Source: Epiperipatus broadwayi
Lineage: Eukaryota > Onychophora > Udeonychophora > Euonychophora > Peripatidae
DNA: 64,000 nucleotides
Assembly: GCA_028023455.1 (NCBI GenBank)
Contig: JAQFVV010012441.1
Coordinates: 6,640,957 to 6,704,956 of the forward strand
Direction: 5' to 3'
Part shown: positions 13,861 through 25,924 of the stretch, one piece after another
How the letters are laid out: every line of letters starts with the position of its first letter
How positions within the stretch are numbered: the first letter of the stretch is position 1
Program-made: the position numbers and the translations under genes
The notes under the pieces: generated by a model
Databases searched by the model: none
What the model was told of the DNA's origin: nothing
The model's input: only the letters and a program-made list of their open reading frames with translations

Positions 13861-14260
13861 ATGTGTACTTCGGCTATACATAAGATCATCAAATATTCTC
13901 CTGAAAAAACATAACAAAAACGATGATCTTTACAAACAAAATGTTTTTTAACAATATGCCAATAATATAATTTATTTTTATAGCCTTCATTTACTTATAA
14001 ATTAAAATGTTATATTTATTGGTAGAAATTATTATATCACTACATAAACAATCAACGTTATTGTTAATAGATAGAAAATTATTATACTTTGAAAATATCA
14101 ATCATCATCATCATCTATGATCATATTTCAAAATATATGCAAAATTCAATTTTCAAAATTATAAGTGCATTTATAATCATCTTAAGTGCATATGCAATTA
14201 TTATTTATTATTAAGCTCACGGACTATAAACATTATTGAGCCACACATCTAGGCACCATT

Positions 14261-14289
14261 TTGTAATGGAATCCCCCCCCCCATTACAA
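14261..14289. repeat. Hairpin around a C10 run
   Basis: TTGTAATGG (14261-14269) is the exact reverse complement of CCATTACAA (14281-14289). The loop contains most of a 10-base cytosine run, the longest C run in this AT-rich window. No flanking element was identified. Confidence 0.6.
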
Positions 14290-14723
14290 TGCGGTGATTA
14301 CTTAAGCTTAATCTTACAAAATAGTAATACAATCATTAAATAACAAAATTGCTGTCACATGACTAGCATCCTCTACTGTACTATTACATGCAAACATTCA
14401 TATTTATATTCACTCTCAGAGTTTATTCAGCATTTATTATATATTACATACTAATGAATTTCTCATCACTAACAATAAAACAGGATAAGTGTGGTTAACA
14501 TTTGGAGTATCAAAGTATTATTTACCTACATATTATTTCTAATACTCTTTAAATAATATAAAACTCTTAATTATCAATATAATGCAGCTTCTCAAGTCAT
14601 GGATGAATACAAATGGGAATTTTGATAACATATCCAACACATAATTTAGCATATAATTGGAGCTCCAATAGTGCGCATTGGCTGTAAGGCAATTTTTAAC
14701 ATAAATAATAATCACTTAGTCAA

Positions 14724-14813
14724 GCATTGTTAGCCGAGAGGTCAGCACAGATATCTTGCAAGCAAGTAGTTTGTTGCAGACAGCTGTTGCGGGTTCGCCT
14801 CCCGGCCGATGCT
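14724..14813 (+). tRNA. tRNA-like sequence (pseudo-tRNA or SINE head)
   Basis: A perfect match to the pol III box A pattern, TAGCCGAGAGG, starts at 14731. A box B-like GGTTCGCCTCC lies at 14792-14802. The 5' bases GCATTG pair with CGATGC near the 3' end (6 bp with one G-U), giving an acceptor-like stem, and CGGG/CCCG forms a T stem. About 90 nt is the size of a class II (Leu/Ser) tRNA. However, the D stem is weak and no convincing five-base-pair anticodon stem is visible, so a functional tRNA is unlikely. An AATAAT-type tract follows about 15 bases downstream, as in short retroposed sequences. Best read as a tRNA-derived pseudogene or SINE head. Confidence 0.55.
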
Positions 14814-14819
14814 ATGACA

Positions 14820-15327
14820 TATGGAAAAAATAATAATATTCATTTATAAAACTGGATTAGAATATCATGAAAATTAAATACTAAAATTATACTATTATAA
14901 ATATAATAATATGGCCATGTGCATAAATTTAATGTGAGAATAATGATGATGATTAAAATGCAAAGTTTTTATTTAAACAATAATCAAAGCAATTTATTAA
15001 ACAAAATATATTGCATAAAAATAGAATAAATAAACTATATAAAATAATTAGATTAATATTTCAACAACATTTTTACATTATAAAGTTATTGATAAAAAGC
15101 ACTGTTAAATAAAAGATTGCAGGTAGATACACTGATATTCAATGGACAATGATGTTTACATAAATGAACAAATCAATAAAAAAGGCTATGGTAATACTTC
15201 TAATATGTCCTTATTAAAATAATATTTGAACCCAGACTTTGAAGTTTTTTTCAGCTACCCATCCATGTTATATAACTAATACACATGACCACACAAATGT
15301 GAAAAAGGTAAATGATCTCCAATATAC
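14820..15327. other. AT-rich spacer
   Basis: No gene, RNA or repeat was recognised between the tRNA-like sequence and the first family A unit. Confidence 0.5.
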
Positions 15328-15808
15328 TGTAACGATATATAAATATGCCATTACATTAATTTGAAATAAAAACTTTTAAGTTCGCAAATAAAAATAAATG
15401 TATTAAAAAAAACTAAATGCTAAAATTAAAATGTTTGTTAAACATATATATTCACACAGATGCAAAACTTAAAAAATATTTTTTTTATAAATAAAAAAAG
15501 TATTTGAATGTATTTTGTTGATAAAAAAATACAAGATTTAGATATAAAAATATTTTAATAAAGAAATAACGTAAGTAAAAATAAAAACAGGTATTAATTA
15601 ATTCTTGTAATCTGTAAATGGAAATGATTGTTTATTAATTGAAAAGCAAGCTAGCCTTGGGGCTCTTGTGTAATTAAAAAGTCAGATGAAAATTAGATAA
15701 GAGAATAAAGAGAAATTAGTTTGACCAATGGAAGCACCAAGCCTCAGCCTGGATCAGAATGAAAAGGATGGATTAGTGACATTTTGTTGGTTGAATCTGT
15801 GTGGATAC

Positions 15809-15817
15809 TATAAAAAG
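15809..15817 (+). promoter_or_regulatory. TATA box of unit A1
   Basis: TATAAAAAG, about 480 bases from the unit start. The same box sits at the equivalent position in A2 (about 19220) and A3 (28399), and a TATAAATA box occurs in B1 and B2. Conservation while the surroundings diverge supports a promoter role. Confidence 0.55.
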
Positions 15818-16626
15818 AGAAATACAGTTTTCCTGACAGTTTCCAGCTTGTTTTGGTAAGACAAACGATAGGACGCACTAGTCATTCTCTCTCACTTATT
15901 TTAAAAAATGAAAAGACTGTGATACCAGAATGGAACCAGCTAATGCTACCACCAGAACATGAGAGCGGTCTTCCAATGGAGACATTGTGGGAATTAAAAA
16001 CAGGAACCCTACCGTGAGCTATGAACTTTACAATTTAAAAAAAATAATTAAGAACTTTCGTTCAAACTTTTAAGATTCAGTTAACCTAAATTTAAAAAAA
16101 AAAAAACAAACTCTTATCTGATTTTCAAATTGACAATTAATATTTAAATTATATATATCTGATTTATGTTTCAAATTAATTATAAATGTTTAAGTTTTAC
16201 ATATTTGCTTGCTAAAAGAAAAAAATCATTTCCATTTTATTAATTTTATTTGTATTAATATTTATTGTTTAAATTTTAAATGATGAGATTTAAGTTGGGT
16301 ATGGACATTGCATGGATTCGTTAGTGGTTAATTATGTTGTGGTTTTTATATTTGATTAGAATATATAGGTCATCGATGTCACTGTGGCATCTTATGATGA
16401 ATGCTATTGGGTTTTCTTGTATTCCCTCTGCAATTGACATGATCGATGACTTTGTATTTTGATCAGTTATGTTTATTCTGGAATGTTTTTAATCATGGAA
16501 TCTATGCAGCCAATCTATACTCAACATTATAAAACAAATTTTATAAAATTCATCTGTGTGAATGTATCTAAATGTTAAATTTAAGTCGGGAGTGAATGGC
16601 TATATAGTTTTGTAAAGTTATATTAA

Positions 16627-17373
16627 CCTTTTAACCGCTAATTTTATCATTGGTTGTATCAGATAAAAATCAAATCTTTTAATTGGCCAACTCACAAACT
16701 GAAGACAAAGCCTATTGTTAAAACATATTCGCCTATAATATTAAATTCAACTCAGATACGTTTATAAAAAGTATATAATTAATTTTTCAGGTCATGAAGA
16801 AAACAAAAGTTCTTTCAAAAATAAATTGCTATTTATTTATTCTAAGATATTCAATATCGGCAACATAAAAGTTATAATGTAAACAAAAAGATTGACTTTT
16901 ACGTTATAGAAAAGTAAATATTTCTTTTTACTACATCTTCAATATATTTACTTAAATCTTCAATATTTTTCGAAAATAATTTTGTTTTTTTATTATTCTC
17001 TCTGAAAATTATGTTTAATTTCCATAAATATTATTTAATAATAATTTAAATCATATTCGAAATGAAAATCTCAGCATTTTTCTTTATTTTCTTTGATCAG
17101 GCAGTTTCTTTGTTCTTTCCAGCCAATCAGAATGTCTTTTTCGGCTGAGAGCATGCTAAGAACCAATCACAAATAATGTTCCTTCTTTGTTTAGGTTTAA
17201 ATGCGTTTTTTTTCTATTTTTTACTTTTAAAATAAATCGGAAGATGTCACCATCGTACAGAACTTTTAAAAACGAATTCAATACGTATTTAATGAATATT
17301 TTCGTATAAAAACTGGCTGAGTTAGAGTGATTTCAGATGTCGAGGAGGAGCCTCGTAGGAGGCGGGAAAAGGG
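16627..17373. mobile_element. piggyBac-type non-autonomous element with TTAA target duplication
   Basis: The 747-bp segment interrupts A1 and is absent from A2, where the sequence passes straight through a single TTAA (about 20041). In A1 the segment is bordered by TTAA on both sides (16623-16626 and 17374-17377). Its ends are inverted: CCTTTTAACCGC at the left and the reverse complement of GCGGGAAAAGGG at the right (10 of 12 allowing one shift). TTAA duplication with CCC-type ends is the hallmark of the piggyBac superfamily. It contains no transposase ORF, so it would be mobilised in trans. A CGAGG...CCTCG hairpin lies just inside the right end (about 17341-17355). Confidence 0.85.
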
Positions 17374-18211
17374 TTAAGGGAGGGTAATCTTAGGTTATTC
17401 ATTTCGTAGTTGAATTAGGTCAATGGATTAGATATATTTGTGTAATTAGTAGATGTAGTATGACTCTTGCTACGTGCAGAATCACTGTATACACCACATC
17501 AACCCTTTGCCTATGGATGGGATTGTAAGTTGGCAAAAAGGACCATGGTCTCTTCTTATGGAGTTTTTATTTTATTGTTCTTTTTGCCATACAGATGTAA
17601 CATTCCTGTATTGGTCAAGAGTCAATGTCTTCTCTAACTACACTGTTCAGATGTCCATTCCTGACAGTATAGTGTATTTGTGCTGTTGTATTTCATGCTA
17701 CATTGAATACATCAATGTATCAGATGGATTGACACCGGTTTGACTGGAACTTTTGGCCTAAGGTTAAATAAGGAATAGAATATTTTCTTTTCAAATGCAG
17801 ATCTATGTAGTCTATTCACACTCAACCATCTAAATAAAATATTAAACTCATTGCAATCTATTTAAATGTAAAATTAAAAGTTAATATAAAAATCTAAATG
17901 TTAAATCTATTCCTCAAAATTTAAATTGATTTTATATGTGTGTAAATAAATGTTTGTTTGTTAATTACTGGCAGCAGCTTTTATTTTTTTTATATATACA
18001 AACTAAATATGTTATTTCTTATCTCTGCATCTCCATGAGCTAGTGACAATGGGCTAACGATCTAAATATTTAAATAAAGTGGAATCTTAACAGCACGTAT
18101 CTGCCTACTTTATAAATTTTTCTAGGCTCAAATGCCTAGATGGCACCCCTGTAGTGCAGATATCATAGATGCGGTTAGATTCGATCTCCACTTTCTTTTG
18201 GATCATTATAA

Positions 18212-18739
18212 CTGGCTACCCAATGTGAGCCAATCTTTAATAAACCACCGAGTGCCCTGAGAATTTTAAAGATAAATCATGCCTGTAATATTTTTGCTGA
18301 AATATAAATATATATTTTTGTATTAACATAGTTATACTTTGAATTTTGTTTTAAAGGTACTGCCAGTAAGAAAAATTGTGCATATGTAAAAATAAATGTG
18401 AGGAATAAAACGTAATAATAAATATAAATCATAATTTTTTTTAAAAAAGTCTTGTTAAATTAAAATCTAATCATTCAACTTGCATAAGTAATAGTTGAAA
18501 GTAGAAGAAAAGAAATTTGGAAGGGAGGGGGTAGAAATTTAGCTGGTAGTAAGGAATCAACAGTCAACATTTTTTTTTATCATTACATTTGGGTGTAATT
18601 ACTGTTTTGTCTTTTAAAAAAAAAAAAGTTTTGTCTTTTTGAAATTTTCATATAATCAATTTGTGTAACGTAATTACTAATACTAAGTAAATTCTTTTTT
18701 TTTTTTAATGTTTTTGTTTTTTGAGGAAGTTTACTGATA
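18212..18739. other. Spacer between A1 and A2
   Basis: About 530 bases of AT-rich sequence not shared with the flanking units. It contains two A/T homopolymer patches and no coding signal. It shows that A1 and A2 are not a simple head-to-tail array. Confidence 0.5.
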
Positions 18740-20877
18740 TGTAATGATATATAAATATGCTGTTACATTAATTTGAAATAAAAACTTTTAAGTTCACAAA
18801 TAAAAATAAATATATTAAAAAAACTAAACGCTAAAATTAAAATGTTTGTTAAATGTATATATATTCGTACAGATGCAAAACTTAAAAAATATTTTTTTTA
18901 TAAATAAAAAAAAGTATTTGAACATACTTTGTTGATAAAAAATACAAGATTTAAATATTAAAATATTTTAATAAAGAAATATAAAATAAAAATAAAAACA
19001 GGTATTAATTAATGCCTGTAATCTGTAAATGGAAATGATTGTTTATTAATTGAAAAGCAAGCTAGCCTTGGAGCTCTTGTGTAATTAAAAAATCAGATGA
19101 AAATTAGATAAGAGAATAAAGAGAAATTAGTTTGACCAATGGAAGCACCAAGCCTCAGCCTGGATCCGAATGAAAAGGATGGATTAGTGATGTTTTGTTG
19201 GTTGAATCTGTGTGGATACTATAAAAAAAGAAATACAGTTTTCCTGACAGTTTCCAGCTTGTTTTGGTAAGATGAACGATAAGACGCACTTGTCATTCTC
19301 TCTCACTTATTTTAAAATATGAAAAGACTGTGATACCAGAATGGAACCAGCTAATGCTACCTCCAGAATATCAGAGGAGTCTTCCAATAGAGACATTGTG
19401 GGAATTAAAAACAGGAACCTGGACTCTTCTACTGTGAGCTATGAACTTTACAATTTGAAAAAAATAATTAAGAACTTTCGTTCAAACTTTTAAGATTCAG
19501 ATAACCTAAATTTAAAAAAAAAAAAACCTCTTATCTGATTATCAAATTGACAATTAATATTTAAATTATATATATCTGACTTATGTTTCAAATTAATTAT
19601 AAATGTTTAAGTTTTACATATTTCCTTGCTAAAAGAAAAAAATCATTTCCATTTTATTAATTTTATTTGTATTAATATTTATTGTTTAAATTTTAAATGA
19701 TGAAATTTAAGTTGGATATGGATGTTGCATGGATTCGTTAGTGGTTAATTATGTTGTGGTTTTCATATTCGATTAAAATATATAGATCATCGATGTCACT
19801 ACAGCACCTTTTGATGAATGCTATTGGGTTTTCTTGTATTCCCTCTGCAATTGACGTTATCGATGACTTTGTATTTTGATCGGTTATGTTTATTCTGGAA
19901 TGTTTTTAACCATGGAATCTATGCAGTTGATCTATACTCAACATTATAAAACAAATTTTATAAAATTCATCTGTGCGAATGTATCTAAATGTTAAATTTA
20001 AGTTGGGTGTGAATGGCTATATAGTTTTGTAAAGTTATATTAAAGGAGGGTAATCTTAGGTTATTCATTTCATAGGTGAATTAGGTCAATGGATAGGATA
20101 TATTTGTGTAATTAGTAGATATAGTATGAGTTTTGCTACGTACAGAATTGCTGTATAGACCGCACCAACTCTTTGCCTATTGATGGGATTGTAAGTTGGC
20201 AAAAAGGACTGCGGTCCCTTCCTATGGAGTTTTTATTTTATTGTTCTTCTTGCCATACAGATGTAACATTCCTGTATTGGTCAAGAGTCAATGTCTTCCC
20301 TAACTATACTGTTCAGATGTCCATTCCTGACAGTATAATATATTTGTGCTGTTGTATTTCATGCTACATAGAATACATCAATGTATCAGATGGATTGACA
20401 CTGGTTTGACTGCGAACTTTTGGCCTATTGTTAAATAAGGGATAGAATATTTTCTTTTCAAATGCAGATCTATGTAGTCTATTCATACTCAACCCTCTAA
20501 ATAAAATATTAAACTCATTACAATCTATTTAAATGTAAAATTAAAAGTTAATATAAAAATCTAAATGTTAAGTCTATTCCTCAAAATTTTAAATGATTTT
20601 ATATGTGCATAAATAAATGTTTGTTTGTTAATTACTGACAGTGGCTTTTATTTTTTTATATATACAAACTAAATAAGTTATTTCTTATCTCTGCATCCCC
20701 ATGAGCTAGTGACAATGGGCTAACAATCTAAATATTTAAATAAAGTGGAATCTTAACAGCGCGTATCTGCCTACTTTATAAATTTTTCTAGGCTCAAATG
20801 CTGAGATGGCGCCCCTGTAGTGCAGATATCATAGATGCAGTTAGATTAGATCTCCACTTTCATTTGGATCGTTATAA
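18740..20877 (+). mobile_element. LTR-like family A, copy A2
   Basis: Uninterrupted 2.14-kb copy, starting TGTAATGATATATAAATATG and ending GGATCGTTATAA. It follows A1 closely with scattered substitutions and small indels and provides the empty site for the piggyBac-type insertion. TATA box at about 19220-19228. The 78-codon ORF at 20173-20409 is the counterpart of the one in A1; its persistence reflects recent duplication rather than proven coding. Confidence 0.65.
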
Positions 20878-22812
20878 TACATATGTTCAAATCCCCTTTA
20901 ATTGTGCAACTTAAAGTTTAGTACTTACAATATACTAGTATTGATTTAATATATCCTAAATATTTTAAGATTTACTAAATAAACAAACATTACTCCATGT
21001 TTTATAAACCCCAATATGTTCCATACTTATAATAAACTTTTATAATGGTATCGTATTATTATCATTATATAAGAGGCATTTATCTTTCACTAAATAAGTG
21101 CAATACCCACATGGCCCATTTATATAATATTAACATCTCAAATGAAACATTGTACTCAACCTGTAGCCATGGAATAATTATCATTTATTAAATTTAATAT
21201 TATTATAATAAGTACATTTTAAATATATAAACAGAATATTATTTATTATTTTCTATAAATGTGTAAGATACCTTAAAATATACATTTATAGAATATGAGG
21301 TATATAAAACCAGAGACTCTCATGTCTATAGGACATCTCAAAATATTATTAAGTAAAAGCTATGATATTAGAGGAACAATCTATCTTTAGTATCATATAT
21401 TTACTATCACACTAATTTGAATAAAGAAAAAATATTACTGGTTCTTCTTCATATATATTACTCTTCTTATGGTAGATGGTGGAAAGAACATTAATTAATC
21501 CTACATCCTTACTAACAATTTTTTATTATATATTACAAAAAAATATATATAATAACAAACCATATATATAATGGTTATCATGCATAAATGTTTGTGCATA
21601 GTTTAATTCATATCAATGTGCACATTTTTTTTCCATATGTCAAAGCAGATTTTATATTAATAAATTCCTTCAGATGAACTCGATTATTATATTTAAATTT
21701 TTTGAGATTCATGGTAGAGCAGACATCAAAACATTTTGTTATTCATTTTCAAGAAGTCGTTTACTAGTTGGGATGAAGTAATTAGTCTCAGAAATCCATT
21801 CATAGTACAACTTTTTTGTTAAAATACTGACAATGTTATTTAGAACAAATTTTCTTAAAATAATCCAATGAGGGTAATTACGTTGGCATTTCCTTAGGTG
21901 ATGACATTTCCTTTTTAATCCAAATTAAAGAAGTGAGGGATATTGCATCATATTTATACTTTTAGTTTTCTAGTTTCTTTTCCAAAATTGGCAACCATAA
22001 CTATTATATTACATCAAAAATTTTGCAGGTGAGTTTGAATAATAATTTTGCAGAAAATTGATAAATACAATAAAATCCAGTCCTATTAAGCATAACAGAG
22101 TAATCATTCTGTAGTTTTTTGAGATTGAAATTGTCGATTATAAATTTAAATATCTCCATTTAAAAAAATTTTCAATTGATAACATTTTTTCTTTTAAATT
22201 TTTATCAGTACCAGACATTAAATAGTAACTTAGGTTATTATTGGCAAATCATTTTAATGTTGATGATAATCAAGAAATCCCTATCCACCTTGAAAACCAA
22301 ATATTTCACGATGTCTTCTCTGTCAACCATTATGGCTTTAAGGCAGTGTAGCTTAAGAATTAAAATGACAAATTAAGTTTTATTCTTTCAAGTGATAGAA
22401 CAAGAGAAAACAAGACTGCACTTCATTGACAATTGTTTATATAGAGCAGAACCCATGATGGAAAGGTGACATAAATTCAAACTTCTTTTTCACTCAATTG
22501 TAATTAGTAGGTAAAAATTTTACTAAATCGGGCCAGCAGCAGCTTGCTTTCAGATGACATTGTTCTTTTTGTTGTTCTTTTCATGTAAATCAGCCATATT
22601 TATTATACAATTTATATAAAAAAATTATTTCAAATAAATTATTATCACAATAAATATAGTCTTATTTATATTTATTTTTATACTGAATGATAAATTATTA
22701 CTAATTTTACAAAAATCACCAACATTAAAATTCTAAATTAATTGTTCTCATATTTTATGTGCTTGTTTATTATCTCTATGGCTTTTCTTAAATATATTTT
22801 TCCTTTCTGGAA
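20878..22812. other. AT-rich DNA without recognised genes
   Basis: No family-specific motif was found. Around 21700-22560 both strands show short slightly less AT-rich patches that may be very old coding debris, but nothing could be named. The 66-codon ORF at 22176-22376 has no family signature. Confidence 0.5.
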
Positions 22813-22926
22813 AACAATTTTTGGTTGTCATCGATGAGCCACTATATCCCACTGGATGGCGCTATTTTCGCACTAAAACACATAAAAATGCCATTTCCGC
22901 AGCCGACATGTTCGAACCCGTGTTTT

Positions 22927-22956
22927 CTATAATACAACTTTTTTGTTGTACTATAG
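22927..22956. repeat. 12-bp hairpin with T6 loop
   Basis: CTATAATACAAC and GTTGTACTATAG form twelve pairs (one G-T/A mismatch) around six T residues. It lies 106 bases inside the left terminal inverted repeat of the DNA element. Confidence 0.6.
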
Positions 22957-23570
22957 ATTGCAGGCCGCTATGTTGCATTGCAGTACAGCATGTATGTTTA
23001 CACAGCAAATACATTTTCCCAATTCACACAGTTTATAAAATGGTTATGGCTTGGGGAGAGGGTGTGTTTTTTTGAATTGGATGGAAATGTTATTTTCATT
23101 GTATTTTTATTTTATTTTAAAGTATTGAAATGTTCAGATTTTGTAAAGTAATAATTAACAGACTTTTTACACCATAGTGTATTGAAGTTTAAGTAGTAAC
23201 TGTTGATGAGATATATGTATAAAGTGAATTGGAATTAGGTAACGCATCAAGTAATGTACTGTTCATAACATTTCCATGAGACATTTTAAGATTGTACAGT
23301 GTGTATATTTTTGAAATAAAAAAGAGCGTTAACACAAAAATTTCCAGTAAGAAAAGTACAATTGTACACGGTTTTTTGAAATGTCATAAAAAGCATATAT
23401 TATAAACATTTTATATATATGTCATTGTTTAAAAAAGTTTTAGTTTCTTTCTTTTCTCCGACTACTGTTATACTTTGTTGAATATAGTTTATGTTTATTG
23501 TTATCATTTATTTTATAGATGTTAGTAAAAAAAAATATTTACAAAAATACGATTTTGATATTTTTTATAA

Positions 23571-23637
23571 CCGTAAACCTAACCCTAAAACTAACCCTAA
23601 AGCTAACCCTAAAACTAACCCTAAACCTAACCGTAAC
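23571..23637. repeat. Interstitial telomere-like repeat (CCCTAA-type)
   Basis: Seven to eight degenerate units of the kind AACCCTAAA(A/G/C)CT in a row, i.e. CCCTAA/TTAGGG-like motifs with a 12-base higher-order period (AACCCTAAAACT, AACCCTAAAGCT). It is inside the TIR element and far from any visible chromosome end. TTAGGG is the ancestral metazoan telomere unit; here it is more likely part of the element. Confidence 0.7.
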
Positions 23638-24022
23638 AACTTTTACTTTTAGTTGTCATTCTATTTGAAATAAAAAATAGCGGTAAACAACAAAAAAAAA
23701 GCTGTAATCCCAGTAAAAAAATATCAGATAGAAAATTGATTTTTCTAATAAAAAGAAAACTAAAAAAGACGAATCAAATTGTAATTTGTTTATTTTATTT
23801 TATATTTATTATTATCATTTAATTTGTATATGTTAATAAAAAATAATATTTAAAATTAAATAATATTTAAAAAAGATGATTTTCTTTTGTTTTTATTTTC
23901 GCATTATAAAAAACACATCAAAATGATTATAATTAACGGCCCGTGAATGATCATATTTTATAGTTTAAGCATGATAACTGTGCCATACAGTGGGATATGA
24001 TTGCTCATCGACGACAACCCAA

Positions 24023-25617
24023 TTTTTTATCACAGTTGTGCACATAAACAAATACATAACCTCATATTTAATTTTTTTTGTGTAGGTAAAAGTTTGTCTA
24101 CATATATTTTAAACAGAACACAATTCACTGAAATTTATCTTAATGTTCCGAAAGATTTATTTATTTTATTACAAGGTATTCAACCATAAGTTATATCTCT
24201 GTGTAATATGAGATTGATAATCTAACAACTGGGTATAGTAGTTTCGGTAATGATTATTTTTATTTGATTTTAAATTTGGTCACGATTTTTTAGAATTTAG
24301 CAACATGTTTTACCAGATCTTAGCTATAATCGCCATTTTGGTAACCCTTGGCAACGCTATATTATTAGTTATACAGTACTAAAATTGAAAAAGAAAATTT
24401 TGTTCCTTAAAAAAAAAAAAATTAAAATTGGATTATTATAATATTATCTAGTTAATGGAATAACTCCAACAAAATATATAACATTTTTAACAGATTATAT
24501 AGGGGGTAACTATTTTATAAGTGGAAACTGTTTTTAAATTAAATTAAAATATACAGCCAAGGAGTTTCAAATCACAACGACTATTCAACCTGGTTATGCA
24601 GGCAGAAGAAATTAATAACATAATCAAAAGACGCTGCTTGTCAAAAGTATCCAAGATGTTATATATGAATTCGTAAATCAACAATATATATATATTGTAT
24701 GCGTGTGTATGTGTGAATTTATGATTTGTTTTATTTTTGCTAAAAATATATTTCTGTTTAAGTAGATATTTGCAATAGGGCACATATATTTGATGAGATA
24801 GTAATTTTATTGTATGCATCTCACATTAGATCCAGATTTATTAAATTATTACAATGTCAGTATAAAATATTTAGATCATTCTTGCTCATTATATATACAT
24901 TGCATTTACATTCTCAGCAAAAATATTAGTTTCAACATTTAATTTCCACTCTAAAATTACAATATATTTTGAATGAAATTTGTAAGTGTGATAGATTGTG
25001 AATTGGTTTACACTTTAAAAAATAACCACATTTACACAAATGTGAAGTTTGAATTCCCATTCCAGAGTAAAATCAAGTGATAAAAATTTTATATCATCTA
25101 AGGGGAGAGATATGTTGATATTCAAAGTCAAAATACCTATATAATCAGAATGGGTATACCAGAATGTTTATAATGAATGATGTTCTATAATCGAATATAT
25201 TTAGATTTAAGGAAAGATGAGCTATAGAATCATAAATTTTATTGATCACATATATCTTATACTATCTAATTAATATTAAGAGATATCCACTTTATGACAA
25301 AAAGTATTTTATGTCATCTTGTAAAAAAAAGATTTGAATTATCTCCACCTCATGTAGTGTGTGTTTGAGGATTCACTAGTAGTTTAAACATAGTATATAT
25401 GTGCAAATTGCTGTCAATTTATAGACATTTTATAAGTATACAAGTTATATAAATATAACAACTATATTATTGCTTTAGAAGAAAAATCAAATCTATAGTT
25501 CATTTTCAAAAAAGAAATCCTACATAATTAATGAAAAAAATGTAATCTAATATTTTTATGTTGAATAATAAGTTTATAATCTAATAGGTTTTTATCTGAT
25601 AAAAAATGTATTACAAA
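24023..25617. other. AT-rich DNA without recognised genes
   Basis: No coding signal, RNA gene or shared repeat was found. The 91-codon minus ORF at 24544-24819 has low-complexity, T-rich-derived composition. Confidence 0.55.

Positions 25618-25700
<83 letters not shown>
25618..25700. repeat. AT dinucleotide microsatellite
   Basis: Two AT arrays flank a short T run; about 80 bases in all. It lies shortly upstream of the LTR-like copy B1. Confidence 0.9.
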
Positions 25701-25702
<2 letters not shown>

Positions 25703-25924
25703 AATGGATTGATATCCTATTCAAAGATTTTACTGCCAAAATTAATAACTTTTAATTTCGTTTAGTTTCTAAAGTTAAAAGAAAAAAAAAAAAAATTATT
25801 AAAAAGAGCATGTGTATTAAAACACCCACTCGTTTATAGATCGTTTTAATGTTTATAAAATTATTTTTAAAATAGTTTTCTTATACTGCTTGTTTTTACT
25901 TTTTTTTTAAATCAACTTGATTAA

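Larger units (their letters stand above)
15328..18211 (+). mobile_element. LTR-like family A, copy A1 (2.13 kb plus a 747-bp insertion)
   Basis: The unit starts with TGTAACGATATATAAATATG and ends with TGGATCATTATA; the related copies end in TCGTTATA, an imperfect inverse of the TGTAACGA start. It aligns with A2 (18740-20877) at roughly 90% or better over its whole length, apart from the insertion, and more weakly with A3. Conserved landmarks are a TATA box about 480 bases from the start and CCTAGATGGCGCC about 80 bases before the end. The 89-codon ORF at 17474-17743 is shared with A2 but broken in A3, so it is probably not a gene. TG-start ends and an internal TATA box suggest a long solo LTR. 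No target-site duplication could be read and no second LTR or internal region is present, so a non-autonomous DNA element remains possible. Confidence 0.65.
22821..24022. mobile_element. Terminal-inverted-repeat DNA element (~1.2 kb, no ORF)
   Basis: The left end (22821-22866) and the reverse complement of the right end (about 23976-24022) match over roughly 45 bases: (T/G)GGTTGTC(A/G)TCGATGAGC, then TATCCCACTG(G/T)ATGGC. No transposase is encoded; the 84-codon ORF inside the left end is an overlap artefact. The flanks are T-rich and the target duplication cannot be read with confidence, so the superfamily is left open. The element carries an internal 12-bp hairpin (22927-22956) and a telomere-like block (23571-23637). 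Confidence 0.7.

Noticed and set aside
14724-14813. Calling a functional tRNA gene
   Set aside because: No anticodon stem and a weak D stem; kept only as a tRNA-like sequence.
17474-17743. 89-aa ORF with Cys-rich text, repeated at 20173-20409
   Set aside because: It is shared only because A1 and A2 are recent copies of one repeat; in the older A3 the frame is broken, so selection for coding is not supported.
22821-23075. 84-aa ORF at the left end of the TIR element
   Set aside because: It starts inside the terminal inverted repeat and overlaps a hairpin; no transposase motif. A chance frame.
23571-23637. A chromosome end or telomere
   Set aside because: Only about 67 degenerate bases, internal to a TIR element, with unique sequence on both sides.
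24544-24819. 91-aa minus-strand ORF
   Set aside because: Composition follows the local AT-rich DNA; no motif or conservation signal within the window.
25618-25700. CRISPR-like or satellite array
   Set aside because: Simple AT dinucleotide microsatellite; there is no repeat-spacer structure anywhere in the window.
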